A DNA stretch of 43,530 nt, from positions 1 to 43,530 of the forward strand of contig NZ_JFZJ01000015.1 of NCBI RefSeq assembly GCF_000636015.1, written 5' to 3'. Within the stretch, counting starts at the first letter, position 1. Each line of letters starts with the position of its first letter. The notes beneath the pieces were generated by a model. It did not search any database. It saw only the letters and a list, made by a program, of their open reading frames with translations, and was not told where the DNA came from. The position numbers and the translations under genes are program-made. Shown here piece after piece: positions 24,472 through 32,653 of this stretch. The DNA comes from Rhodomicrobium udaipurense JA643. Lineage in GTDB: Bacteria; Pseudomonadota; Alphaproteobacteria; Rhizobiales; Rhodomicrobiaceae.

Positions 24472-27033
24472 TCACTCGGAACGCAGATATTGCGCCGGTT
24501 TCGCTGAAAGGACCTTGAACGTCCCCAACGCACCCAGCGCAGTGACGAATATGGTTTCAATCACCGATGGCTGCAATAGCGCCGATAGCGAGACTACAAA
24601 AGTTAATCCCATGACATATTTCACGATAACCCACGCTGCCAGAAGCCCAAGCGCGGCCGCGACGGTCGAAAGGCACATCGCGAGGATCAGATATTCAAGG
24701 ATGTGCGCTGTTATGACGCGGCGCTTGCTCGCGCCGAGAGTGCGCAGCACAACCGCCTCGTAGATTCGCCGCCGCTGCGCCGTGAGCAGCGCGCCTGCCA
24801 CAACCAGCGCGCCCATGATGAGCGTGACGCTGCCCGCCGCGCGAACGGCCGTCATGATTTTCTCGAACACGCCGTTGAAGGCGGCGAGAGCATCGCGCAC
24901 GCGCACGGCTGACACGGCGGGATAAGCGCCCGCGACCGCCTTCATCACCTCGGCTTCCGCCTTCGCGTCGGGCGTCTGACCCTCCGGCCATGACAGCGTC
25001 GCGAGCCATGTGAACGGCGCGGCCTTGAGCGCGTTCGGCGAGAAGATCATCACGAAGTTGATGTCGATCGAACCCCACTTGACACTGCGGAAGTTGGCGA
25101 TCTTCGCCTGCATGTTTCGCCCAAGCACGTTGACCGTCACCGTGTCGCCGATCGCGAGCCCGAGCGCCTTGCCAATCTCCGCCTCGAACGAAACGAGCGC
25201 CTCGCCATTATGGTCGGCGGGCCACCATGCGCCCTCGGTGATCTGCGAGCCGGATGGCACAGCGTCCGAATAGGTGATGCCACGGTCGCCGTTCAGCACC
25301 CATTCCGCCGACGACGGAGCCTTGATCTGCTCGACCGGCACACCCTTCAACGCGACGAGCCGTCCGCGCAGCATGGGCGCGGTGGCGATGCGCGCGTCGG
25401 GCGCCTTTTCTTCCAGCAAGTCCTCGAACGCGACGAGGCTGGGCTTCGGGATGCCGATAAAGAAATAGCTCGGCGCGTGCTCCGGCAGCCGCGTCTTGAG
25501 TTCGTTCGTCAGCGATGCGTCGACCAGCGAAACGGCGGTCAGCAGCGTCAGCCCCGCGCCGAGCGACAGCGCGATGGTGCGCGCGAGGCTCGCCGGTCCC
25601 GCGATGTTGGCGAGCGCGAGCGCCACTTCAGGCCGCTTCGGTCTCGGAAGCCGCGCGGCGAACCGGCGTATGCCCGCTCCAATAAACCAGAACAGCACGA
25701 AGACCCCGAACAGGGCCGCGGCGGTCACGGCCGCGATCTTCTGGTTCTGCGACAGAAGAATGGCGGCGGCAGCGAGCAGCGCCACCGCGCCGAGCGAGGC
25801 ATAGCGATAGGCGCGCGGCGGAAACCACGTCGCGTCCTCGCTGCCATTGCGGAACAGTTCGGCGGCCCGCACCTGTTGCGCACGGCCGAGCGGCCACAGG
25901 ATGAAGGGCAGCGCCGTCAGCGCACCGAACAACGCCGCGAGCCCGAGCGCTTCCGGCTGGAAACCCGGCTCAAGGCTCACCGGCAGGAGGCCGCTCGCCA
26001 GCCCCGCGACAAGCCACGGCACGGCGATTGCGATCCCGAAGCCGATGAGGATACCGAGCGCGGCGAACAGCGCCATCTCGATGAAAAATACCTGAAAGAT
26101 CGTGCGCTGCGATGCGCCGAGCGCCTTGAACGTCGCGATAGTCCGCCGCTGCCGCTCGACGAAGGCCGACACCGCGTTCGCCACGCCGATGCCGCCGGTA
26201 AGCATCGCCGTCAGCCCGACGAGCGTCAGGAACTCGGCGAGCCGGTCGAGCGTGTTGCGGATGCCGGGCGTGGGGTCGGAGGTGTCGCGCACCAGAAAGC
26301 CCGCCTCGGGAAACGCCGTGGACAGCGCCGCCTTGAATGTCGGCGGCGCGCCGCCTTCGACCTTGATGCGATAGGCCCAGCGCACGAGCGCGCCAGGTTC
26401 CGCGATCCCGGTCGCCTTCAACGCGTCGGCTGACATTAGGATGCGCGCGCCGAAAGCCGGACCCGCCGCGAAACGGTCGGGCTCCTGTCCGAGCACGGCG
26501 ACGACCGGGAAAGACGCCTTGCCGAGCGTGATCTCGTCGCCGAGCTTGAGGCCCAGTTGGTCCAGGATGGTGCGGTCCACGGCCAGCCCGCCGCGCCGAA
26601 GCGTATCGAGGTCGGCTCCCTCATCCATCTTCACCGCGCCGTAAAGCGGATAGGCGCTGTCCACGGCCTTGAGATCGACCAGCGTCTGCGCGTTCGCGTC
26701 GGGCCGCCGCGCCATCGCGCGCATGGTGGCGACCTCGCTGACGCGGCCGACGCTTTCGAGGAAGGCGCGTTCGTCGGCGTTGGCCTGCCGATGGATGAGC
26801 GTCGCCTCGACGTCGCCACCGAGCAGCAGCGTCGCGTCGCGCGCCAGCGCATCGCGGATCGCGCCTGAAAGCCCGTTGATCGCGCCGATTGCGCCCGTGC
26901 CGAGCGCGACGCAGATCAGGAAGATCCAGAAGCCCGCCACGCCGCCGCGAAGGTCGCGCAGCGCAAGGCGAAGGGCGAGCGGCAGCGCCGGGCCGCGCGA
27001 ATGCGGCGCACGCGTTTCGGCGGCGACCGTCAT
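24472..27033 (-). CDS. ABC transporter permease, FtsX-like (YbbP type)
   Basis: This 853-residue permease has the YbbP architecture: an N-terminal membrane anchor (VAGFWIFLICVALGTGAIGA), a large periplasmic region, an FtsX domain (about residues 265-390), a second periplasmic part and a C-terminal FtsX domain (about 725-845). It pairs with the ATPase encoded just upstream, overlapping it by ATGA. Such YbbAP systems work with a TesA-type esterase, which here is the divergent neighbour. They are thought to export or extract lipid-like or hydrophobic substrates; the substrate is not known for this one. Confidence 0.87.
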   Translation of the reverse strand: MTVAAETRAPHSRGPALPLALRLALRDLRGGVAGFWIFLICVALGTGAIGAINGLSGAIRDALARDATLLLGGDVEATLIHRQANADERAFLESVGRVSEVATMRAMARRPDANAQTLVDLKAVDSAYPLYGAVKMDEGADLDTLRRGGLAVDRTILDQLGLKLGDEITLGKASFPVVAVLGQEPDRFAAGPAFGARILMSADALKATGIAEPGALVRWAYRIKVEGGAPPTFKAALSTAFPEAGFLVRDTSDPTPGIRNTLDRLAEFLTLVGLTAMLTGGIGVANAVSAFVERQRRTIATFKALGASQRTIFQVFFIEMALFAALGILIGFGIAIAVPWLVAGLASGLLPVSLEPGFQPEALGLAALFGALTALPFILWPLGRAQQVRAAELFRNGSEDATWFPPRAYRYASLGAVALLAAAAILLSQNQKIAAVTAAALFGVFVLFWFIGAGIRRFAARLPRPKRPEVALALANIAGPASLARTIALSLGAGLTLLTAVSLVDASLTNELKTRLPEHAPSYFFIGIPKPSLVAFEDLLEEKAPDARIATAPMLRGRLVALKGVPVEQIKAPSSAEWVLNGDRGITYSDAVPSGSQITEGAWWPADHNGEALVSFEAEIGKALGLAIGDTVTVNVLGRNMQAKIANFRSVKWGSIDINFVMIFSPNALKAAPFTWLATLSWPEGQTPDAKAEAEVMKAVAGAYPAVSAVRVRDALAAFNGVFEKIMTAVRAAGSVTLIMGALVVAGALLTAQRRRIYEAVVLRTLGASKRRVITAHILEYLILAMCLSTVAAALGLLAAWVIVKYVMGLTFVVSLSALLQPSVIETIFVTALGALGTFKVLSAKPAQYLRSE

Positions 27034-27773
27034 GCCGACGCCGTTTCATGGATCGACGCCGCGATCCGCCCGTCATGCATGGCAACGACGCGCTCGCAGC
27101 GTTTCGCCAGCGCCGTGTCGTGCGTCACGAGCACAAGCGTCGTGCCGAAGCGGCGATGCAGCGAAAAGATCAGATCCATGATCTGCCGCCCGGTCTCACC
27201 GTCGAGATTGCCGGTCGGCTCGTCCGCGAACAGGATTTTCGGCTCGGCGACGAGCGCCCGTGCCAGCGCGACGCGCTGCTGTTCGCCGCCCGAAAGTTGC
27301 CCCGGCACGTGGTGAAAGCGGCCCGACAGCCCAACCTCGGAAAGCACCGCCTCCGCGCGCTCGAACGCATCGGCGCGATTGAGAAATTCGAGCGGCAGAG
27401 CCACATTCTCGATGGCTGTCATGGTCGGGATCAGGTGGAAGGACTGGAACACGATGCCGATGGAGCGGCCCCGGATCGCGGCGAGCGCGTCCTCGCCAAG
27501 CGTCGTGAAATCCTCGCCCGCGACGACGACGCGGCCCGAGGTGGCGGCTTCAAGGCCGGTCATCACCATGAGCAGCGACGATTTGCCGGAACCGCTCGGC
27601 CCGACAAGCGCCACGGACTGGCCTTCCGGCACGGCGAGATCGATACCGCGCAGGATGTCGACGGAGCCCGCGCGGCTTTTCAGCGTGAGCGTTACGCCTT
27701 TCAGATCTATGACGGGTGCGGCGCGGCGAGGGGTGCCTGCGTGCGGCGCTTCGGAAACCGAGGGGAATTGCAA
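27030..27773 (-). CDS. ABC transporter ATP-binding protein (YbbA type)
   Basis: This cytoplasmic ATPase belongs to the MacB/LolD-like group. It has Walker A GPSGSGKSS, Q-loop FQSFHLIPTMTAIEN, signature LSGGEQQRVALARAL, Walker B ILFADEPTGNLD and a switch His in VTHDTALA. The N-terminal end is uncertain: a TTG at 27773 or a GTG at 27782 are the nearest usable starts, giving about 247-250 residues. The first abuts and the second overlaps the divergent esterase start at 27774. The stop overlaps the permease start, so the two are coupled. Confidence 0.88.
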   Translation of the reverse strand: MQFPSVSEAPHAGTPRRAAPVIDLKGVTLTLKSRAGSVDILRGIDLAVPEGQSVALVGPSGSGKSSLLMVMTGLEAATSGRVVVAGEDFTTLGEDALAAIRGRSIGIVFQSFHLIPTMTAIENVALPLEFLNRADAFERAEAVLSEVGLSGRFHHVPGQLSGGEQQRVALARALVAEPKILFADEPTGNLDGETGRQIMDLIFSLHRRFGTTLVLVTHDTALAKRCERVVAMHDGRIAASIHETASA

Positions 27774-28481
27774 ATGAGACACCGTTTCGAGACTTCTTTG
27801 CCGCGCTTCATATGGATAGGATTGTTCGCAATTTCGACCGCGTGCGCCGGGATTTTTGTAACCGCTTTCGACGTCGCGCCCGCGCGCGCCGCCGAGCCGG
27901 AGAAGGAAATCGTGATCCTCGCGCTTGGCGACAGCCTGACGGCGGGCTTTCAACTGCCGCCCGACAAGGCGTTTCCGGCGCAATTGCAAGCCGCGCTCCG
28001 GGCGAAGGGCCACGCCGTGCGCGTGCTGAATGCGGGCGTCTCGGGCGACACGGCGGCGGACGGCGCGTCGCGGCTCGACTGGAGCCTGTCCGAGCCGGCG
28101 GATGCGGCGATTGTCGAACTCGGCGCGAACGACATGCTGCGCGGCCTCGATCCGAAGCAGACGGAAGCCTCGCTTGATGCGATCCTTAAGGCGCTATCCG
28201 ACAAGCGCGTGGAGCTTCTCATCGCGGGCATGGAGCCATTGCGCAACTGGGGCGAAGATTATGCCGCAAAATTCCGCGCGATGTGGCCGCGCCTCGCGAA
28301 AGACTACAACGCGATCCTCTATCCGTTCTTTCTCAAGGGCGTCGCAACGGTCCCCGCGCTCAACCAGCCGGACGGCCTGCATCCGACCGGCGACGGCGTC
28401 GCGGTCGTTGTGCGCAACATCCTGACCGACGTCGAAAAGCTGATCGAGCGGGTGAAGGAGCGGCGATCCCGCACGCATTGA
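27774..28481 (+). CDS. tesA: Periplasmic SGNH-hydrolase, TesA-like arylesterase/lysophospholipase
   Basis: This exported esterase/thioesterase has a basic N-terminus and one long hydrophobic segment (IWIGLFAISTACAGIFV) ending in an ARAAEPEK cleavage region. The SGNH blocks follow in order: LALGDSLTAGF (catalytic Ser), SGDTAADG (Gly), ELGANDML (Asn) and DGLHPTGDG (Asp-His). It is 235 residues. The ATG has AGGGGAA upstream. In many Gram-negatives tesA lies divergent to ybbA-ybbP, exactly as here. Confidence 0.9.
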   Translation: MRHRFETSLPRFIWIGLFAISTACAGIFVTAFDVAPARAAEPEKEIVILALGDSLTAGFQLPPDKAFPAQLQAALRAKGHAVRVLNAGVSGDTAADGASRLDWSLSEPADAAIVELGANDMLRGLDPKQTEASLDAILKALSDKRVELLIAGMEPLRNWGEDYAAKFRAMWPRLAKDYNAILYPFFLKGVATVPALNQPDGLHPTGDGVAVVVRNILTDVEKLIERVKERRSRTH

Positions 28482-28512
28482 TTCAACTTTTAATTGAATG
28501 CGAATAACGGAA

Positions 28513-28533
28513 AAAGCCCCGCGCAGGGTTCTT
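28513..28533 (+). terminator. Weak terminator-like hairpin after tesA
   Basis: AAGCCC and GGGTT can pair around CGCGCA, followed by TCTTC. The stem is short and the T-run poor. This is the only plausible transcript end between tesA and the next gene. Confidence 0.3.
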
Positions 28534-28545
28534 CGTAAAGACTGT

Positions 28546-28564
28546 CCTCCAACGAACCTGGAGG
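28546..28564 (+). promoter_or_regulatory. Hairpin occluding the Shine-Dalgarno of the 28574 gene
   Basis: CCTCCA (28546-28551) is complementary to TGGAGG (28559-28564), which holds the GGAGG ribosome binding site. Loop ACGAACC. Position and pairing suggest translational control, for example temperature-sensitive opening, but this is inference. Confidence 0.45.
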
Positions 28565-28573
28565 ATCACAACT

Positions 28574-28924
28574 ATGCGCGCCGGAGAAGTCATCCCGTTC
28601 CATCGCAGCGTCTGGCCTTCGCACATCAACGTCAGCCCGGCCCCTGAGACGCAGGGCGCGAACATCACCATTTCGCGCAATGAGACGAGTGTTTCAATCG
28701 TCGCCAGCGAAGAAGAAGCGGGCACGCTGACAATCTCGACGCCGCGTGGCCCGCTCGAAGAGCAGGTCGATTGGCGCAACCTGAAGGACTTCCCGTTCAT
28801 CGAAGAGGTCACGACCGAACGCACCGCCATGGGCGAAGTCCGCAAGCTACGCCTCGCCAAGTTCGATGATGTCGTGATCGGCGCGGATGCACGCGGCAAC
28901 GTCTACATCGACTGGCGAAGCTGA
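28574..28924 (+). CDS. Hypothetical 116-residue protein
   Basis: I do not recognise a family. There is no signal peptide or membrane segment; the protein is acidic to neutral with many predicted strands (NITISRNETSVSIVASEEE, then TLTISTPRG, then LRLAKFDDVVIGADARG and NVYIDW), so probably a small beta-rich fold. The ATG is supported by GGAGG 9 nt upstream, which lies within a hairpin. It stands between tesA (same strand) and the convergent aldehyde dehydrogenase. Codon use looks like the neighbours. Confidence 0.7.
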   Translation: MRAGEVIPFHRSVWPSHINVSPAPETQGANITISRNETSVSIVASEEEAGTLTISTPRGPLEEQVDWRNLKDFPFIEEVTTERTAMGEVRKLRLAKFDDVVIGADARGNVYIDWRS

Positions 28925-28982
28925 GCGCGCGAAGGCTGGCGCGGGGAGGCCTGTTGCGCCTCCGTTCGCCGTGCCGCGTTCT

Positions 28983-30536
28983 CTACCGCCCGACCTCGAA
29001 CTTGACGCCCTGCGCGAGCGGCAGTGTCGAGCCGTAGTTTATGGTGTTGGTTGCACGGCGCATATACGCCTTCCATGAGTCGGAGCCAGCCTCGCGGCCG
29101 CCGCCCGTTTCCTTCTCGCCGCCGAACGCGCCGCCGATCTCCGCGCCGGATGGGCCTATATTGACGTTCGCGATGCCGCAATCCGAACCGCGCGCCGAGA
29201 TGAACCGTTCCGCCTCGCGCAGATCGTTCGTGAAGATGGACGACGAAAGCCCCTGTGGCACCTCGTTGTTGAGGCGGATGGCTTCCTCAAGGTCGTTGTA
29301 GCGGATCACATAGAGGATCGGCGCGAAGGTCTCCTTCAGCACAGGTCCCACCTGCTCGGGCATTTCGATCAGCGTCGGCTGCACATAGACGCCGCCCTGC
29401 GGCACGCCCGCGCGAATGCGCTCGCCGCCGGTGAACAGACTCCCGCCCGAGGCTTTCGCCTCCTCGAACGCCTTATACATCGAGGCATAGGCCGCCTCAT
29501 CGATCAGCGGGCCGACAAGGGTGCCGTCGTCCAGCGGATTGCCGACCTTCACGGTCGTATAAGCCTGCTTCAGGCGCGGGACGAGCTTGTGATAGACCGA
29601 ATTTTGCACGAACAGCCGCCGCAGCGACGTGCAGCGCTGGCCCGCCGTGCCCATCGCTGCGAAGGCCACCGCGCGGAGGCTCAGGTCGATGTCGGCCGTA
29701 GGGCAGATGATGGCCGCGTTGTTGCCGCCGAGTTCAAGGATGGCGCGGGCGAAGCGCGAGGCGAGCCGAGGGCCGACCGCGCGGCCCATCGCCGTGGAAC
29801 CGGTGGCGGAGACGAGCGGCACGCGTGGGTTATCGACCAGCGCCTCGCCGGCCTCGCGCGCGCCGATCACGACCGCCGAAAGCCCGTCCGGCGCGACGTG
29901 ACCCGCCTTGCGGTATCGCTCCGCCGCCCGCTCGAACAGCGCCTGCGTGGCGAGCGCGGTCAGCGGCGTCTTCTCGGACGGCTTCCACACGCACGCGTTG
30001 CCGCAGACGAGCGCGAGCGACGCGTTCCACGCCCACACCGCCACGGGAAAGTTGAACGCCGAGATGATACCGACGACGCCCAGCGGATGCCAAATCTCCA
30101 TCATGCGATGATCGGCGCGCTCGCTCGCGATGGTGAGGCCGTAGAGCTGCCGCGAGAGCCCGACCGCGAAATCGCAGATGTCGATCATCTCCTGCACTTC
30201 GCCGAGACCTTCGGAAACGATCTTGCCGGTCTCGATTGTGACGAGGCGGCCGAGCGCGGGCTTGTTGGCGCGGAGTTCCTCGCCGAACAGCCGCACAAGT
30301 TCGCCGCGCACGGGCGCCGGAACGCTGCGCCACGTGAGAAACGCCGCGTGCGCCGCGTCAACCGCCGCGTTCATGTCCGCCGCACCGCCGAGCCGCACAC
30401 GCCCGATGATTTCGCCCGTGACCGGGGTCTTCGCCTCGAACGCGCCGCCCGACCAAGTCTCGCTTGCAACACCCAAATCTTCGAGCAGCGCGCGGACATC
30501 GCGGGGGATAGAGCCGGTCTCGGGAACTGAAGTCAT
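28983..30536 (-). CDS. Aldehyde dehydrogenase, ALDH7 type (alpha-aminoadipic semialdehyde / piperideine-6-carboxylate dehydrogenase-like)
   Basis: This is an NAD(P)-dependent aldehyde dehydrogenase. The 517-residue protein shows the catalytic Glu in LELGGNN, the catalytic Cys in TAGQRCTSLRRLFVQ, and the FNFPVAVWAWNASLALVCGN segment that marks the ALDH7 (antiquitin/AmaB/Pcd) group, which oxidises alpha-aminoadipic semialdehyde in lysine breakdown. I chose the ATG at 30536 because AAGGAAAAA precedes it. It is divergent from the ATP-grasp gene, only about 60 bp apart. In alphaproteobacteria a lysine-catabolic neighbour is common; none is visible here except possibly the ATP-grasp ligase, so the substrate is inferred from family only. 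Confidence 0.88.
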   Translation of the reverse strand: MTSVPETGSIPRDVRALLEDLGVASETWSGGAFEAKTPVTGEIIGRVRLGGAADMNAAVDAAHAAFLTWRSVPAPVRGELVRLFGEELRANKPALGRLVTIETGKIVSEGLGEVQEMIDICDFAVGLSRQLYGLTIASERADHRMMEIWHPLGVVGIISAFNFPVAVWAWNASLALVCGNACVWKPSEKTPLTALATQALFERAAERYRKAGHVAPDGLSAVVIGAREAGEALVDNPRVPLVSATGSTAMGRAVGPRLASRFARAILELGGNNAAIICPTADIDLSLRAVAFAAMGTAGQRCTSLRRLFVQNSVYHKLVPRLKQAYTTVKVGNPLDDGTLVGPLIDEAAYASMYKAFEEAKASGGSLFTGGERIRAGVPQGGVYVQPTLIEMPEQVGPVLKETFAPILYVIRYNDLEEAIRLNNEVPQGLSSSIFTNDLREAERFISARGSDCGIANVNIGPSGAEIGGAFGGEKETGGGREAGSDSWKAYMRRATNTINYGSTLPLAQGVKFEVGR

Positions 30537-30595
30537 CGATTTTTCCTTAACGAGCAGGGAACGTGCCGCATGGCTTCGCTTGTCGTCTGGAAGCA

Positions 30596-32203
30596 ATGCC
30601 GGTACCTTTTCAGTATAATATTGGAACGCTCGATAAAGAGCGGAAGAACCACGGGAAAGCGCGCTTGAGCGGGGCTAATGGGGTAACCTTCGAGCCGGTC
30701 GAACTGGCGAGATCGAAAGTCTTGCAGGATCACTTCCGCGAGACCTACGCGAAGATTTTCGCCGACCCGAATACCCCGCGCACCGTTGTCATCGTGCCGA
30801 GCATCACCTTCGACCGCGAAGTGATGGCGCGCATAGCGGGCGTGCATCACTACGAGGAGCGGCTGCTTTGCCTGCTTCTGCTGCTGCGCTTCCCGCGCAC
30901 CCGTGTGATCTACGTCACAAGCACGCCGATCGCCACGCCGATCATAGACTATTACCTGCATCTTCTCCCAGGCATCCCGGCCCAGCACGCCAAGAAGCGG
31001 CTCGTGCTTCTTTCCTGCTACGACAGTTCCGACGCGCCGCTTTCCGCGAAGATCCTCGCGCGCCCGCGCCTCATCGAGCGGATCAAGGCCGCGATCCCCG
31101 ATCCGCACGCGGCGCATGTAACCTTTTTCACGGTGACGCCGCTCGAAAAAAAGCTCGCACTGAAGCTCGACCTGCCGATTTACGGCTCCGATCCCGAGGT
31201 TTCCTGCTGGGGGTCGAAGAGCGGATCGCGCAAGATTTTCAGGGAAGCGGGCATCGCCATGCCCGCAGGCTTCGAAGACCTGAAGAACGCGGACGACATC
31301 GTGGATGCGCTCGTCACGCTGAAGGAGCGGAATCCGGCGCTGCGCCGCGCGGTGGTCAAGCTGAACGACGGCTTTTCAGGCGAAGGCAACGCGGTGTTCT
31401 GCTTCCAGGGCGCGCCGGAAACCGGCCTTCGCGAGTGGGTGGGTGAGCAGCTTCCGCATCTCGGCTTTCAATCGGCGGAAATGACGTTCGACGCCTTCAT
31501 GGAAAAATTCGAGCTGATGGGCGGTATCGCGGAGGAGTTCCTTGAGGGCAAGATCAAGCGTTCGCCCTCATCGCAATTCCGCGTCGATCCCATGGGCACG
31601 CTTGAGACCATCTCGACGCACGATCAGGTGCTCGGCGGGGCGAACGAGCAGGTATTTCTCGGCTGCAAATTTCCTGCGGATGAAAGCTATCGCCTCGACA
31701 TTCAGGAACTCGGCCGCCGCGCGGGCGAGGTGCTCGCGTCGAAAGGCGCGCTCGGCCGCTTCGCCATCGATTTCATGTCGGTGAAGGACGACGAGAGCGC
31801 GCCGTGGCGGCATTACGCCATCGAGATCAACCTCCGCAAGGGCGGCACGACGCACCCGTTCCTCATGCTGCAATATCTCACGGCGGGGCGCTACGAGCAC
31901 GAAACCGGCCTGTTCTACAGCGCGGCAGGCAAGCCTTGCTTCTATTACGCGTCGGACAATCTCCACGCGGACCATTACCGCGGGCTGACGCCGACCGACC
32001 TTATCGACATCGCCGCGACGCAGGGGCTGCATTTCGACGCTGCGAAGCAGGAGGGCGTCGTGTTCCATCTCGTCGGCGCGTTGTCGGAGTTCGGAAAGCT
32101 CGGCGTGCTGGCCATCGGCGATACGCAGGAGAAGGCCTATCAGTCCTACATGCGAAGCGTAGCGATCCTCGACGAAGAGGGCACGCGGCACGATGGCGAA
32201 TAG
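30596..32203 (+). CDS. ATP-grasp ligase, PGM1-related (peptide ligase-like)
   Basis: This is an ATP-grasp superfamily protein of about 535 residues. It matches proteins annotated as related to PGM1, the peptide ligase of pheganomycin biosynthesis: an N-terminal domain (RTVVIVPSITFDREVMARIA, then YEERLLCLLLLLRFPRTRVI, then DYYLHLLPGIPAQHAKKRL), then the ATP-grasp core with SKSGSRKIFREAGI, VVKLNDGFSGEGNAVF and the metal-binding FAIDFMSV, then YAIEINLRKGGTTHPF. The start is uncertain: the ATG at 30596 has a GGAAG close by, and an ATG at 30563 lies in the ALDH leader. It should join a carboxylate to an amine with ATP; the substrate is unknown. No other biosynthetic-cluster genes flank it. Confidence 0.82.
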   Translation: MPVPFQYNIGTLDKERKNHGKARLSGANGVTFEPVELARSKVLQDHFRETYAKIFADPNTPRTVVIVPSITFDREVMARIAGVHHYEERLLCLLLLLRFPRTRVIYVTSTPIATPIIDYYLHLLPGIPAQHAKKRLVLLSCYDSSDAPLSAKILARPRLIERIKAAIPDPHAAHVTFFTVTPLEKKLALKLDLPIYGSDPEVSCWGSKSGSRKIFREAGIAMPAGFEDLKNADDIVDALVTLKERNPALRRAVVKLNDGFSGEGNAVFCFQGAPETGLREWVGEQLPHLGFQSAEMTFDAFMEKFELMGGIAEEFLEGKIKRSPSSQFRVDPMGTLETISTHDQVLGGANEQVFLGCKFPADESYRLDIQELGRRAGEVLASKGALGRFAIDFMSVKDDESAPWRHYAIEINLRKGGTTHPFLMLQYLTAGRYEHETGLFYSAAGKPCFYYASDNLHADHYRGLTPTDLIDIAATQGLHFDAAKQEGVVFHLVGALSEFGKLGVLAIGDTQEKAYQSYMRSVAILDEEGTRHDGE

Positions 32204-32240
32204 TTGGCCGATATTTCGCGCTTTTTTCTTGCGAAAGGCT

Positions 32241-32651
32241 CTAGTAAAATTCCACCTGTTCGGCGCATGGCGGAACCGAGTATGAACAGTCGCGAAACGT
32301 CGTCGTCAAAAAATCGCTGAAGGTCTCCTCGATTGCTAGTCGTTGCACTACTGTAAGCGGTCGCTTTTTGATGAACGTCATCTTGCGATCATCGAACCAG
32401 ACTTGACAGATTGGGCCTAAAGGAAAATCCGCGCCACCAAATTTGATTTCACTCTGGTGGGTGACGCTTTTCGGAGATCGCCGCGCTGTAAGTTCGATCT
32501 CAATATCTCCGTGACTATATTTAAACATAATCTGTTTCCCCGCCCCCTGAGTTCCCCATGGCTCGATGGAAACACCGATGTCATTCGTAGCGATCTCACG
32601 TGTGATGGTAATGCCATCACTGTCGTCATCGAATTTTTGCCAAGTCCACAT
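32241..32651 (-). CDS. Hypothetical AT-richer protein
   Basis: This 136-residue protein belongs to no family I recognise. It starts MWTWQKFDDDSDGITITRE and is soluble, with no signal peptide. Its DNA is visibly richer in A and T than all neighbours, with many A/T-ending codons, hinting at recent arrival or relaxed selection. The ATG at 32651 lies 2 bp after the stop of the secreted-protein gene upstream on the same strand, so it could be the second gene of that unit. A longer opening to 32723 would overlap that gene. Confidence 0.6.
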   Translation of the reverse strand: MWTWQKFDDDSDGITITREIATNDIGVSIEPWGTQGAGKQIMFKYSHGDIEIELTARRSPKSVTHQSEIKFGGADFPLGPICQVWFDDRKMTFIKKRPLTVVQRLAIEETFSDFLTTTFRDCSYSVPPCAEQVEFY

Positions 32652-32653
32652 CA

